Of a DNA stretch of 12,779 nt, positions 6,169-12,779 are shown piece after piece; the stretch's first letter is position 1; each line of letters begins with the position of its first letter. The notes under the pieces were generated by a model. The model did not search any database. It was given only the letters and a program-made list of their open reading frames with translations, and had not been told where the DNA came from. The stretch comes from an uncultured Eubacteriales bacterium (GTDB taxonomy: Bacteria; Bacillota; Clostridia; Oscillospirales; CAG-382), in assembly GCA_934444485.1 (NCBI GenBank), contig CAKSCN010000063.1:1-12779 (forward strand), in the 5' to 3' direction. Made by a program: the position numbers and the translations under genes.

Positions 6169-6960
6169 TTATTCTATTGGCAACTGTATCTCCGTCAGCC
6201 ATTCATCCGCAGAATCCTTGTTCCAAATGCCGTCGATATAGCATTCTCTCGAGAGTCCTGCGACCGTGTAACCGTTTTCTTCCGCATATTTCATAATATA
6301 AGCGTATGCTTCTCCGATTTGGTCATAAGCACCTTTATGGAATATGCTCAGTGCCTTTGCTGACGGAATTTTTCTGAATTTTACATTCTCGCTTTCATTT
6401 CCGAAAGCCGTTACCGCTTTATTGTGTCTTATCAACACGTCCTCGTCCTTGTGTTCGTCGTCGAGATATTCACAGAATTCATACGGCGGCTCGGCATATT
6501 TCAAATTCGGGTTATACTTCATGCATTCTTCGCCGATAGCCGGAATGTACCGCATCATATCCGAATATTTCGGCAGTCTTACCTCCGAATAACGGACAAT
6601 TGCCTCCGGTGTTTCTTTTACCGTTACCCGGTATTTCGGTTCGTCGTTCTCCAAAATATGGTTTATTGCGGACAGGCAAGCATCAATTTCGTTCCTCCTT
6701 TTTTGAAGGAATATTGCCTTTTGCCGAAACACCTCTTTAGCGTCTTTCCCGGAAAGAATTGCTTTTATTTCTTCAATAGATAAATCGAGCTGTCGATACG
6801 ATTTGATTTTTGCGGCATCCTCAAGCTGATAGGTTTCATATAATCTGTAACCCGTCCGACCGTCAACCGATACCGGTATCAGAATGCCCTCTTTTTCATA
6901 AAATCTAAGCGCCTTTACCGTCAAATGCGACAGCTTTGAAAATTCACCTATTTTCAGCAT
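6169..6960 (-). CDS. MerR-family regulator with C-terminal GyrI-like effector domain
   Basis: The ATG at 6960 begins MLKIGEFSKLSHLTVKALRF, the standard MerR start; an in-frame upstream ATG (7032) would place the promoter inside the gene and is rejected. The 263-residue protein has a winged helix (1-70, with FYEKEGIL), a linker helix (about 75-110), and a GyrI-like ligand-binding domain (about 120-263, with IPSAKALSIFHKGAYDQIGE). This is the BmrR/TipA/Mta-type plan of multidrug-sensing activators. GGAAAGGCGG lies about 9 nt upstream. The gene is followed closely by the stand-alone GyrI-like protein, which it probably controls. Its own promoter has a 19-bp spacer and a palindrome, so it is likely autoregulated. 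Sensing an organic cation or other drug is inferred from the family. Confidence 0.9.
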   Translation of the reverse strand: MLKIGEFSKLSHLTVKALRFYEKEGILIPVSVDGRTGYRLYETYQLEDAAKIKSYRQLDLSIEEIKAILSGKDAKEVFRQKAIFLQKRRNEIDACLSAINHILENDEPKYRVTVKETPEAIVRYSEVRLPKYSDMMRYIPAIGEECMKYNPNLKYAEPPYEFCEYLDDEHKDEDVLIRHNKAVTAFGNESENVKFRKIPSAKALSIFHKGAYDQIGEAYAYIMKYAEENGYTVAGLSRECYIDGIWNKDSADEWLTEIQLPIE

Positions 6961-6988
6961 ATGATGTTTCCGCCTTTCCGCATTGCAT

Positions 6989-7019
6989 ATTATAGAGCAT
7001 CCCCTAAGGGGAGAGTCAA
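6989..7019 (-). promoter_or_regulatory. MerR-type promoter with 19-bp spacer and palindromic operator
   Basis: On the minus strand, -35 TTGACT (7019-7014), a 19-bp spacer and -10 TATAAT (6994-6989). The spacer contains CCCCTAAGGGG (7001-7011), a perfect 5-1-5 palindrome resembling the TGACTCTCCCCT...AGGGG operators of drug-sensing MerR activators. The regulator encoded immediately downstream is the obvious ligand. Confidence 0.82.
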
Positions 7020-7106
7020 TACCTTTTTGCAAAATATTTCATAAAACGGAAGCTGTTCGCTTCTCCATTACATAATTCGTCAAAGCACTTCCCTTACACC
7101 GGTAAT

Positions 7107-7122
7107 TTTTATGTACATAAAA
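7107..7122. promoter_or_regulatory. Perfect 16-bp palindrome in the ogt-MerR gap
   Basis: TTTTATGTACATAAAA is fully symmetric. It sits in a 210-bp gap between the end of ogt (7233) and the MerR promoter (7019), where no gene was found. It may be a binding site or chance AT-rich symmetry. Confidence 0.3.
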
Positions 7123-7232
7123 TATATCCAAATAGCCGACCGAAACAGTTTTCGACACGCACTTCTCGTATTTTCACAAAGGTATTCTTTCTCTGCTGAC
7201 CAAAGACGGCTTAATTGTGTTTCAGCTGCATA

Positions 7233-7766
7233 TCACAGAGCTGTGCCTTTTTTCGGAACGAAAAGCTTGCGCATATCGTTTTTTTCAAGCTCCAAAAGTT
7301 TGATTTTACGTTCAATTCCGCCTGCGTACCCGGTTAAGCTTCCATTTGTTCCGACCACTCTGTGGCATGGCACAATAATTGAAATCGAATTGTGTCCCAC
7401 GGCACCGCCGACAGCTTGGGAGGACATCCTTTCAAGACCTTTTTGTGCGGCAATTTTACACGCAATTTCGCCGTAGGTCATTGTTTTTCCGTATGGGATT
7501 GTCAAAAGTATTTCCCATACTGCCTGACGAAAAGGCGTAGTATCAAAAGACAATTTCGGCGTAAAATCGGGTTTCTTTCCCGAAAAATACATATCGAGCC
7601 ACGCTGTAGTTTCATCGAAAATTGCCAGTCTTTCTTGCTCGTGCTTATCCGGCAGTGTGTCACCGTAATACTTTTGTCCGTCGAACCACAAGCCCGTCAG
7701 CGCTTCACCGTTGCTTGCAAGAGTTATTGCGCCGAGCGGCGAATTGTACTTATGTATATAAACCAT
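7233..7766 (-). CDS. ogt: Methylated-DNA--protein-cysteine S-methyltransferase
   Basis: This 177-residue cytosolic suicide enzyme moves the alkyl group from O6-alkylguanine (or O4-alkylthymine) to its own cysteine. The active-site motif IIVPCHRVVG is present, followed by LTGYAGGIERK, the usual substrate-binding loop. The helix-turn-helix segment TIPYGKTMTYGEIA and the Asn-hinge/AVGGAVGHN region precede it. The N-terminal domain (YNSPLGAITLASNGEALTGL) is the RNase H-like domain of Ogt-type proteins. Length is normal. The start ATG at 7766 follows AAAGGAAAGGAG. There is no Ada activator domain. It is probably transcribed from the promoter at 8181-8209 through a decayed upstream ORF, whose last codons overlap its ribosome binding site. 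Confidence 0.95.
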   Translation of the reverse strand: MVYIHKYNSPLGAITLASNGEALTGLWFDGQKYYGDTLPDKHEQERLAIFDETTAWLDMYFSGKKPDFTPKLSFDTTPFRQAVWEILLTIPYGKTMTYGEIACKIAAQKGLERMSSQAVGGAVGHNSISIIVPCHRVVGTNGSLTGYAGGIERKIKLLELEKNDMRKLFVPKKGTAL

Positions 7767-8153
7767 TTTTCACTTCTCCTTTCCTTTGGGGTGCATAGTC
7801 CTTCATTTTGGGTGTCGCTTCCTCCGGCAACCGTCCGTAAATGCCGACCTACGACACTGCAATAAGGCTTAACCGTCTGCGATATTTCTCAAACAATTTT
7901 CCGTCAATTTTTCGGTGATACTCATACGAAGCAATCACTGTATTGCAAAGTAATCAAAGCCGAAGTGTTTTGCCGCTGCATACAAACAGAGGCATTTCGG
8001 CAGTCCATATGCCTATGCAATTGAGCGAAACAGGCTCGGCTGTGCGCCTTTATCGGATTTACGCAAAATGCAGTCAATGTGAAATTCACCGTTTTTAATT
8101 TTCGGTGCGAAGTATGCCACGTATTCCGTAATTTTCCGACTTGCAGACTGCAT
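7754..8153 (-). pseudogene. Decayed unidentified ORF upstream of ogt
   Basis: No intact gene lies between 7767 and 8289, but the minus strand holds coding-like pieces. From ATG 8153: MQSASRKITEYVAYFAPKIK, continuing past a TAG (after LFRSIA) to AYGLPKCLCLYAAAKHFGFD. Then, in the next frame: VIASYEYHRKIDGKLFEKYR, a TAG after IAVS, and VGIYGRLPEEATPKMKDYAP running to a TAA just inside ogt. Read together they would make about 130 residues with two in-frame TAGs and one shift. I do not recognise a family. It has a reasonable promoter (8181-8209) and ends overlapping the ogt ribosome binding site, as an upstream operon partner would. It is possible that part of this is chance. Confidence 0.35.
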
Positions 8154-8180
8154 CAAAGCAAAAACCTATTCGCTTACATC

Positions 8181-8209
8181 ATTGTACCACAAAATCAAAA
8201 AGAAAGCAA
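8181..8209 (-). promoter_or_regulatory. Probable promoter of the decayed ORF and ogt
   Basis: On the minus strand, -35 TTGCTT (8209-8204), a 17-bp spacer and -10 TACAAT (8186-8181), 28 nt before the ATG of the decayed ORF. No other convincing promoter was seen before ogt. It overlaps the terminator of the large gene. Confidence 0.5.
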
Positions 8210-8228
8210 CCTTTTCCGACTGCTTTCT
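8197..8228 (-). terminator. Terminator after the polyvalent-protein gene
   Basis: On the minus strand, AGAAAGCA (8228-8221), a 12-nt loop, TGCTTTCT (8208-8201), then TTTTG. It is 62 nt beyond the stop codon at 8290. Confidence 0.6.
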
Positions 8229-8289
8229 CACATTTTCATAAAAATTTTGTCCGAATTCGGGCGTCTAAAGCCGAGTTTATGGATGCGCA

Positions 8290-11200
8290 TCAGCACGCAC
8301 GGAGATACATCGGATTGCTGCGAATATGCGTAAACTTTTGAGCATGAACAAACTCCGCTTGTTTCATCTTCGAGAGCTTTTTCCTCAGCTGTTTGTTGAA
8401 ACTCTTCTGATGACGCTTCATGTAACGCTCGTGGGAAGCTCCCGACATGACAGCCCAAACCTTTGCAAGCTCTACAAGACGTCCGGCTCTCGTGAAGTTC
8501 TCCGCCGCAATGGCAAGAAGAGCGTCGTATTCGTCGGTCATTCCGAGTTCCTTCGCACTCTTCGCATAGTCGAGTACCGCATATGTGTCCGCCGTGTCGA
8601 GCGTCTCAATGCCGTCTTTGCCGTTGAGAGCGGTGTCGTACCTCACAACCGCCTCTTTTATAGACTCCTGAAGGGTCTTTCCCTCGTCGGTCTTCGCCAT
8701 TCTCTCTTCGGCAAGCTTCGCAGTCTTCTCGTGAGTTATGACCCCCGTCCTGTTCTTCGCAGGATTCTCGGCTATCCTGTTCGCCGTCTCGACCATGTCC
8801 GCACCCTCTTCGGTGCGCCCTGCTTCGTTAAGCCTCATTCCGACGTCCGCAACCGTCTCCGCAAACGCACTCACTTTCTGCCCCTTGCTGTTGTACTCGG
8901 GTGTGAGCCTGTCCGCTTCTTCGGCATCGGTGTCCGTCTTTTCGGCTTCTTCGGCTTCTTCGGCTTCGTCGGTCTCTTCGGGAGCTTCAATAACGCTTTC
9001 GTCTGTTTCTGCGACGCTTTCGTCTGTTTCTGCGGTGCCTTCAGGCTGTTCAACAACCTCTTCGGACGTTTCTACGGCGTTCACGGAGGTATTCTCCGCC
9101 GCCGAAGCTTCTCCTGCCGAATTGAACTCATCCGAACCCTCAAGGAACTTGCCGTAGTCGTATGCGGTTTTGGTTATGATATAGCCCTCATGCTTTCCGA
9201 TACAGAGCCAGTAGGAATTTTTGCCGTTTTCCTCTTCGACTTTGAACTCTTTGCCGTCCCTCACCGCTTTCTCAATAAACTCGTGCGTGTTGAGACCGCC
9301 GGTGAAATACTTTATGAGAGTTTTTCTCATTTTTCCTGCCTGCATGGGACTCTTGCCGGAAAGAAATGACGTGAGATACTTCTCTTTTTCCGCTTGCTTC
9401 TCTTTCAGAAGAGCTTCTTTTTCCGCCTCGATTCTTTCCTTCTCCTTGCTCTTCTCGACGTCCTGTTTACGCATCTCAGCCCACTTCGCAAAGTCTTCCA
9501 GAAACTCTTCCGGGTTCTCGGACGGTACAATTGTCGCACCGCCCCTCTCCAAAGTGCCGTCGCTCTTGACTGTAGGCATTAAAAAGGCGTTGCGCTCTTC
9601 ACTGTACGTGATTCTGTATGTGTCCTTGCCGTCGAAAATCTCTTTGCCTTCGTACTTCTCGCGAAGCTTTTTAAGCTCGGGACTTTGTTCTTGCGCTTTC
9701 GTTGCCGTATTTGTTTTATTTGTATCTTTGCCGTTCGCAATGCTTATGCCCGCTATATCCGTGTATTTATCAAGCCCCTCGTTGTTTTCGCCGGGATACA
9801 ACGGAAACAGCATTGCCTTTCCGTGCTCGCTTTCAATGACCGAAGAAGCTTTGTTGTCGGGAGAAAGAAAAAGCGTGGAATTTTTGCCGAGAATATCGTA
9901 TATTTTCTTCAGAAACTTTCCGTTGAACAAAGTGTTCCCGATTCTCACGGTATTGTCTTTTGCTGCGTTTTTGTGCATAGCCTCACGGACTGCCGCAAGG
10001 TCAATTTTTACGGAATCAAAGGAACTGTATTTTTCGGAGGAATCAATTTTTTCAACCAGCCTTTTTATAAAGTTGGGGGCTTGGTCTTCGGAAACCGCAG
10101 CCTCAAGTGCTTGATTCTCGTTAAATAGGAACAAGTAACTTCTTGTACCGGATGCATAAACGGTTTTTTTGCCGGAAGAAGTCTCAATATTCCAGCCTTG
10201 TTTGAACAACGGGAGGTTATTCTTGTCGGCGTCGTCCTCCAAAAGTTTTCTTAGCTTCTCCGAGCGTTTCTCGTAGGTTTTGTCTTTGTCGCGGTCGTAA
10301 TCTTCCCCCTGCTTCGTCGTATCAACGGTGCTGTAGCGGCTGTTTTCGTATCTGCGGTCGAACGTTCCGATGTTGTCTGTTGCGGATTTGACGTTTCTCT
10401 TGTCGAAAACTATAAGAGCGTCCGTCATTCTTCCCAGGCTTCCTTCATCGTGTTTGATGTAAATTCCGTCATAGCTACCGCTTTCAAAGTACGAGTTGAG
10501 TATATTTCTGCATTCTTTTCTTAATTCTGCATCAGCCTTTTTCCACTCACCGAGGATTTTATCGAGTCCCTCTTCAGCTTTTTGGGTAAATTCTTCTTCT
10601 AAAATCTCTCCTCTTACGAAAGCATCGTAGTTGTTGTAGTAGTACTCGTCACACTTGGATTCCTGTTCATCGTACTTTTTCTGGTATTTCTCGTTTAGAG
10701 CGTCAACCTTTTCTCTTGCTTCACGATAGTCGGGAATGTTTTTGTCATACCATGTCGAAGCTTCCGCTCTGCTATCAAACGTGAGAATGTTGCGAGCTGA
10801 GACATAGAACTGCATTTGTATTTTTCCTTTGAGTCCTATGTCGTTAGACGATGATTTCAGATATATTCCCTTTGGAGTTTCTGAGTCGTTTTCGGAGTTT
10901 GTATTTCTTTCGAGGTCAAACGTGTCGAATTCTTGCTCGGTTTGATGATACCATACTTTCGGTGTCCCGTCGGTGTTTAACAGCAAAGAATTTATACGTC
11001 TTGCTTGAGACGGATTCTGCCAATTTCCAAACCAATGTTTGAATTGTAAAGAATTTGTTACGTTTTCTAATTTGGCATTGACAGGAGAACCTTTTTCGCG
11101 TATACTATGTACGAAGCCATCTTGAGGCAGTGCACTGGGGAATTGGACCCCAGCCCGCTGTAGTAGAGTAGTGGCTTCTTTTTTATTCCAATAGTATACG

Positions 11201-12705
11201 CTCATTTTGCCTTGGCTTTCTTGAACCAAGGCATTTGCTATTTTGTTCTCGACATTAGTCTTTCCGAAAATGCTTGTTATAGCATTGCTGTTTACAACTG
11301 AGCCGTTGCTTCTTCCGGTTCCGTCAATTTCAATGGGAGCATATATTTTTTTGCCGTTCTTAGCTGTGATTTTCAGAACAATAACTGCACGGTTAGGGTT
11401 CATATCAGAAACCATGACAATTACCGGCTTTTTTATTGCTTCCGGCAGCTGTTTTAAAACTTCGACATAAATCTCATGACCGAAATCTTTTGTCCCGTTC
11501 AGAGCGTGTTCAACATGAGTTTTATTAAGCGTGACGGGTAGAGCATTAAAGCCTGACTTTATAAGAACATCCGGAGTTCCTCCTATAAGAAATGAATCGT
11601 CCTGGGTCATACTTCTTAGCCGCTCGGATTTCATGAAATCGTCAATTTGTTTTGAGAAATCATTTTTAGAGTAATCAAAGAAATTATTTCTGCCGTTTTT
11701 GGCACCGACAGAGCTGAATTTGACATTTTTTCTGTCGTTTTCTCCGTTCGTTCTCCTGATTCCGCCGAACTTATCAACGAGTACCGTCCCTGCGACAGTA
11801 CCGTTTCTTTTTTGCCCTCTGTACTCAGCCGCCGAACGGTTGTATGCACGGCGCATTTCTATGTAGGCGTCACGGATAAGGTCTTCCTCGGGCGTTCTTG
11901 CCTTGAAGCCGAGTCCCTCGAAGAACGTGCGCACTCTTCCCATAAGCTCATGCACCGCATTGAGAAAACGTCCGAACCTCGTTCTGTCTCTCTCCATGTA
12001 TTTCACGAAAGACTCGAGTCTCTTTTCGTCCTTCAGTATGTCGGGAATCATGTCGCAGGCGATTTCCTCACGTGCCTCGGAGTCGGTCATTCCACGGTTT
12101 TCCGCTTTGAGCTCTTCAACCGATTTGTTAAACCTTTCCTCGGAGTACTTCGCTTTGTAAAGCTTCACAGCGTAATCGATAAACCTGTCGTATGCTTCCC
12201 CGGAGTACATCTTCATTATGTGTCCGAGTTCGTGGAAGGAAACTCTTCTTGCCTCTTTCGCAACCAGTTCTTTTATCTGTGCGTCGGAAATGCCCTCGTT
12301 TTCGGCTCTCACCGTTTCATTTATCGCCAATATGAAAACCTTGACGTCTCTGCCGTTTCCGCTTGCTTCTCCCTTTGCGGCGGCGTTGGTCTCGCTCCGT
12401 GCCTTGCCTTCGTAAACAACCTCCGCTCCGAGTCCCGTTGCCATGGTGTCTATCGCCCTGCGGTTCGCAGTTCCTTTTTCACCGTCGAAAAGGTTTTTGG
12501 TGTCTCCTTTTGCCGCAGATATACCGGGAACTCTCTCTCTTCCGTCGCTGTCAATGTCCGCAACGGCATAATTCGCCGCTTCGCCTCTGAAGAACGCACG
12601 TATCTTCTCCGTTACGCTCGTGCTTTTTGCGGTAGGTTCTTCGGCTTCAGCCGTCTTCGTCTCTTTCCCGGACTTCTCGGACGCCTTTTCCTCTCTCGAG
12701 CGGGA
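8290..12705 (-). CDS. Giant multidomain polyvalent protein (zincin, MuF-C-like nuclease, ADP-ribosyltransferase-like), 5' end missing
   Basis: The frame is open from 12705 (after a TAA) to a TGA at 8290, 1,471 codons. The first ATG, 12444 (numbering below), already lies inside the first domain and no ATG/GTG/TTG occurs upstream, so the true start is lost. Order: zincin metallopeptidase with HELGH at 71-75 and a likely third ligand in REEIACDMIPD (125-135); linker ending VDKFGGIRR (~231); MuF C-terminal/BECR nuclease-like domain (~283-440: HALNGTKDFGHEIYVEVLKQ, NAITSIFG, LLQRAGVQFPSALP); ADP-ribosyltransferase-like domain of the ART-PolyVal type (~464-690: QFKHWFGNWQ, KVWYHQTEQEFDTFD, TDALIVFDKRNVKSA); an unassigned domain (735-905); coiled coil (985-1025); LPD-like part; acidic repeats (1127-1178); a basic C-terminus. 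Family members are phage/conjugative proteins thought to enter recipients with the DNA as effectors. The C-terminus also looks shortened. Expression is uncertain. Confidence 0.8.
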   Translation of the reverse strand, partial: SRSREEKASEKSGKETKTAEAEEPTAKSTSVTEKIRAFFRGEAANYAVADIDSDGRERVPGISAAKGDTKNLFDGEKGTANRRAIDTMATGLGAEVVYEGKARSETNAAAKGEASGNGRDVKVFILAINETVRAENEGISDAQIKELVAKEARRVSFHELGHIMKMYSGEAYDRFIDYAVKLYKAKYSEERFNKSVEELKAENRGMTDSEAREEIACDMIPDILKDEKRLESFVKYMERDRTRFGRFLNAVHELMGRVRTFFEGLGFKARTPEEDLIRDAYIEMRRAYNRSAAEYRGQKRNGTVAGTVLVDKFGGIRRTNGENDRKNVKFSSVGAKNGRNNFFDYSKNDFSKQIDDFMKSERLRSMTQDDSFLIGGTPDVLIKSGFNALPVTLNKTHVEHALNGTKDFGHEIYVEVLKQLPEAIKKPVIVMVSDMNPNRAVIVLKITAKNGKKIYAPIEIDGTGRSNGSVVNSNAITSIFGKTNVENKIANALVQESQGKMSVYYWNKKEATTLLQRAGVQFPSALPQDGFVHSIREKGSPVNAKLENVTNSLQFKHWFGNWQNPSQARRINSLLLNTDGTPKVWYHQTEQEFDTFDLERNTNSENDSETPKGIYLKSSSNDIGLKGKIQMQFYVSARNILTFDSRAEASTWYDKNIPDYREAREKVDALNEKYQKKYDEQESKCDEYYYNNYDAFVRGEILEEEFTQKAEEGLDKILGEWKKADAELRKECRNILNSYFESGSYDGIYIKHDEGSLGRMTDALIVFDKRNVKSATDNIGTFDRRYENSRYSTVDTTKQGEDYDRDKDKTYEKRSEKLRKLLEDDADKNNLPLFKQGWNIETSSGKKTVYASGTRSYLFLFNENQALEAAVSEDQAPNFIKRLVEKIDSSEKYSSFDSVKIDLAAVREAMHKNAAKDNTVRIGNTLFNGKFLKKIYDILGKNSTLFLSPDNKASSVIESEHGKAMLFPLYPGENNEGLDKYTDIAGISIANGKDTNKTNTATKAQEQSPELKKLREKYEGKEIFDGKDTYRITYSEERNAFLMPTVKSDGTLERGGATIVPSENPEEFLEDFAKWAEMRKQDVEKSKEKERIEAEKEALLKEKQAEKEKYLTSFLSGKSPMQAGKMRKTLIKYFTGGLNTHEFIEKAVRDGKEFKVEEENGKNSYWLCIGKHEGYIITKTAYDYGKFLEGSDEFNSAGEASAAENTSVNAVETSEEVVEQPEGTAETDESVAETDESVIEAPEETDEAEEAEEAEKTDTDAEEADRLTPEYNSKGQKVSAFAETVADVGMRLNEAGRTEEGADMVETANRIAENPAKNRTGVITHEKTAKLAEERMAKTDEGKTLQESIKEAVVRYDTALNGKDGIETLDTADTYAVLDYAKSAKELGMTDEYDALLAIAAENFTRAGRLVELAKVWAVMSGASHERYMKRHQKSFNKQLRKKLSKMKQAEFVHAQKFTHIRSNPMYLRAC
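8941..8967. repeat. Three tandem 9-bp repeats in the acidic linker
   Basis: TTCGGCTTC occurs three times in a row and encodes EAEEAEEAE on the minus strand. Degenerate units flank it. Confidence 0.75.
8993..9034. repeat. Two perfect tandem 21-bp repeats in the acidic linker
   Basis: The unit 8993-9013 is repeated exactly at 9014-9034. On the minus strand it encodes two copies of a heptad around AETDESV. The length keeps the frame, as expected for an expandable flexible linker. Confidence 0.8.
11737..11934 (-). repeat. Right copy of the ~198-bp inverted duplication
   Basis: It encodes residues ~171-236 of the polyvalent protein (end of the zincin part and the linker before the MuF-C-like domain). 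It matches 5203-5400 in the opposite orientation. Homology ends exactly at the linker/effector boundary. Confidence 0.85.
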
Positions 12706-12779
12706 TTATTGGTAAGTTTAATAACAACTTCTGTTTCCAAACTATTCCCTATGCCAATTTCTTCCCCGCCGAAATAGAT
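12612..12779 (-). CDS. Unidentified ORF fragment entering from the right edge
   Basis: On the minus strand one frame is open from the window edge and begins IYFGGEEIGIGNSLETEVVI, then KLTNNPARE. It then overlaps the polyvalent gene out of frame, giving an Arg/Lys-rich nonsense tail, and stops at 12612-12614. The sense-looking part covers only about 12706-12779. I do not recognise it. It differs in composition (more A+T) from the adjoining polyvalent frame, and the switch at about 12705 looks like a recombination or frameshift junction. Confidence 0.35.
   Translation of the reverse strand: MYFGGEEIGIGNSLETEVVIKLTNNPARERKRRPRSPGKRRRRLKPKNLPQKARA

Noticed and set aside
7767..8180. Alternative genetic code (TAG read as sense) to rescue the ORF upstream of ogt
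   Set aside because: A frame change is also needed, and ordinary decay explains the stops without recoding; nothing else in the window points to recoding.
8326..9369. A 347-codon plus-strand ORF rich in Phe, Arg and Leu
   Set aside because: It is the antisense of the polyvalent gene; its biased composition mirrors the acidic repeats, and it has no plausible ribosome binding site or family pattern.
5203..11934. Composite transposon bounded by the inverted 198-bp copies
   Set aside because: The copies are internal coding segments of a polyvalent gene, with no terminal repeats, transposase or target-site duplication seen.
11812..12777. A 321-codon plus-strand ORF at the right end
   Set aside because: It is antisense to the zincin part of the polyvalent gene; the HELGH-containing frame is the real one.

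Overview
The window looks like chromosome of a low-to-mid GC Firmicute, most likely a gut Clostridia (Oscillospirales/Christensenellales-like). The reasons are the AGGAGG-type ribosome binding sites, canonical TTGACA/TATAAT promoters, several MerR-family regulators, a DUF6514-type small protein, an L-2-amino-thiazoline-4-carboxylate hydrolase-like protein, and a giant phage/ICE-type 'polyvalent' protein. The genus cannot be named from the sequence alone.

Layout. (1) 1-567, minus: a Fur-family metalloregulator with a Cys-rich tail, running off the left edge. It has a clear sigma-A promoter and a possible operator in its leader. (2) 753-4353: a divergent regulon. A MerR/AdhR-like regulator (minus) faces a plus-strand operon across a promoter with the 19-bp spacer typical of MerR control and a perfect 7-1-7 palindrome. 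The operon holds a truncated aldo/keto reductase fused in frame to a second, frameshifted aldo/keto reductase, then the thiazoline-carboxylate hydrolase-like gene and a RibD-C/DHFR-fold reductase, and ends in a hairpin terminator. (3) 4416-5029, minus: a compact unit for one small DUF6514-like protein. It has its own promoter, a nested hairpin leader, a long 3' UTR carrying seven exact-length 11-nt repeats, and a terminator. (4) 5091-5400, plus: an orphan fragment of a polyvalent phage-type gene, nearly identical to part of the large gene further right but inverted relative to it. (5) 5477-8209, minus: a chromosomal-type block with a decayed ORF, ogt (O6-alkylguanine-DNA alkyltransferase), and a MerR+GyrI-domain regulator co-transcribed with a stand-alone GyrI-like protein. 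The regulator's own promoter also has a 19-bp spacer, over a CCCCTAAGGGG palindrome. (6) 8290-12705, minus: a ~1,470-codon multidomain polyvalent protein: zincin (HELGH), MuF-C/BECR nuclease-like domain, ADP-ribosyltransferase-like domain, further uncharacterised modules, coiled coil and acidic linker. Its 5' end is lost at a junction near 12705, and an unrelated frame enters from the right edge.

Main theme: small-molecule or electrophile sensing and detoxification units (two MerR circuits, reductases, ogt) interleaved with debris of a phage or conjugative element. At least four scars are visible: the AKR fusion, the AKR frameshift, the inverted polyvalent fragment that abuts and probably extends the GyrI-like gene, and the broken 5' end of the polyvalent gene. 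No rRNA, tRNA, CRISPR array or recognisable transposase was seen.
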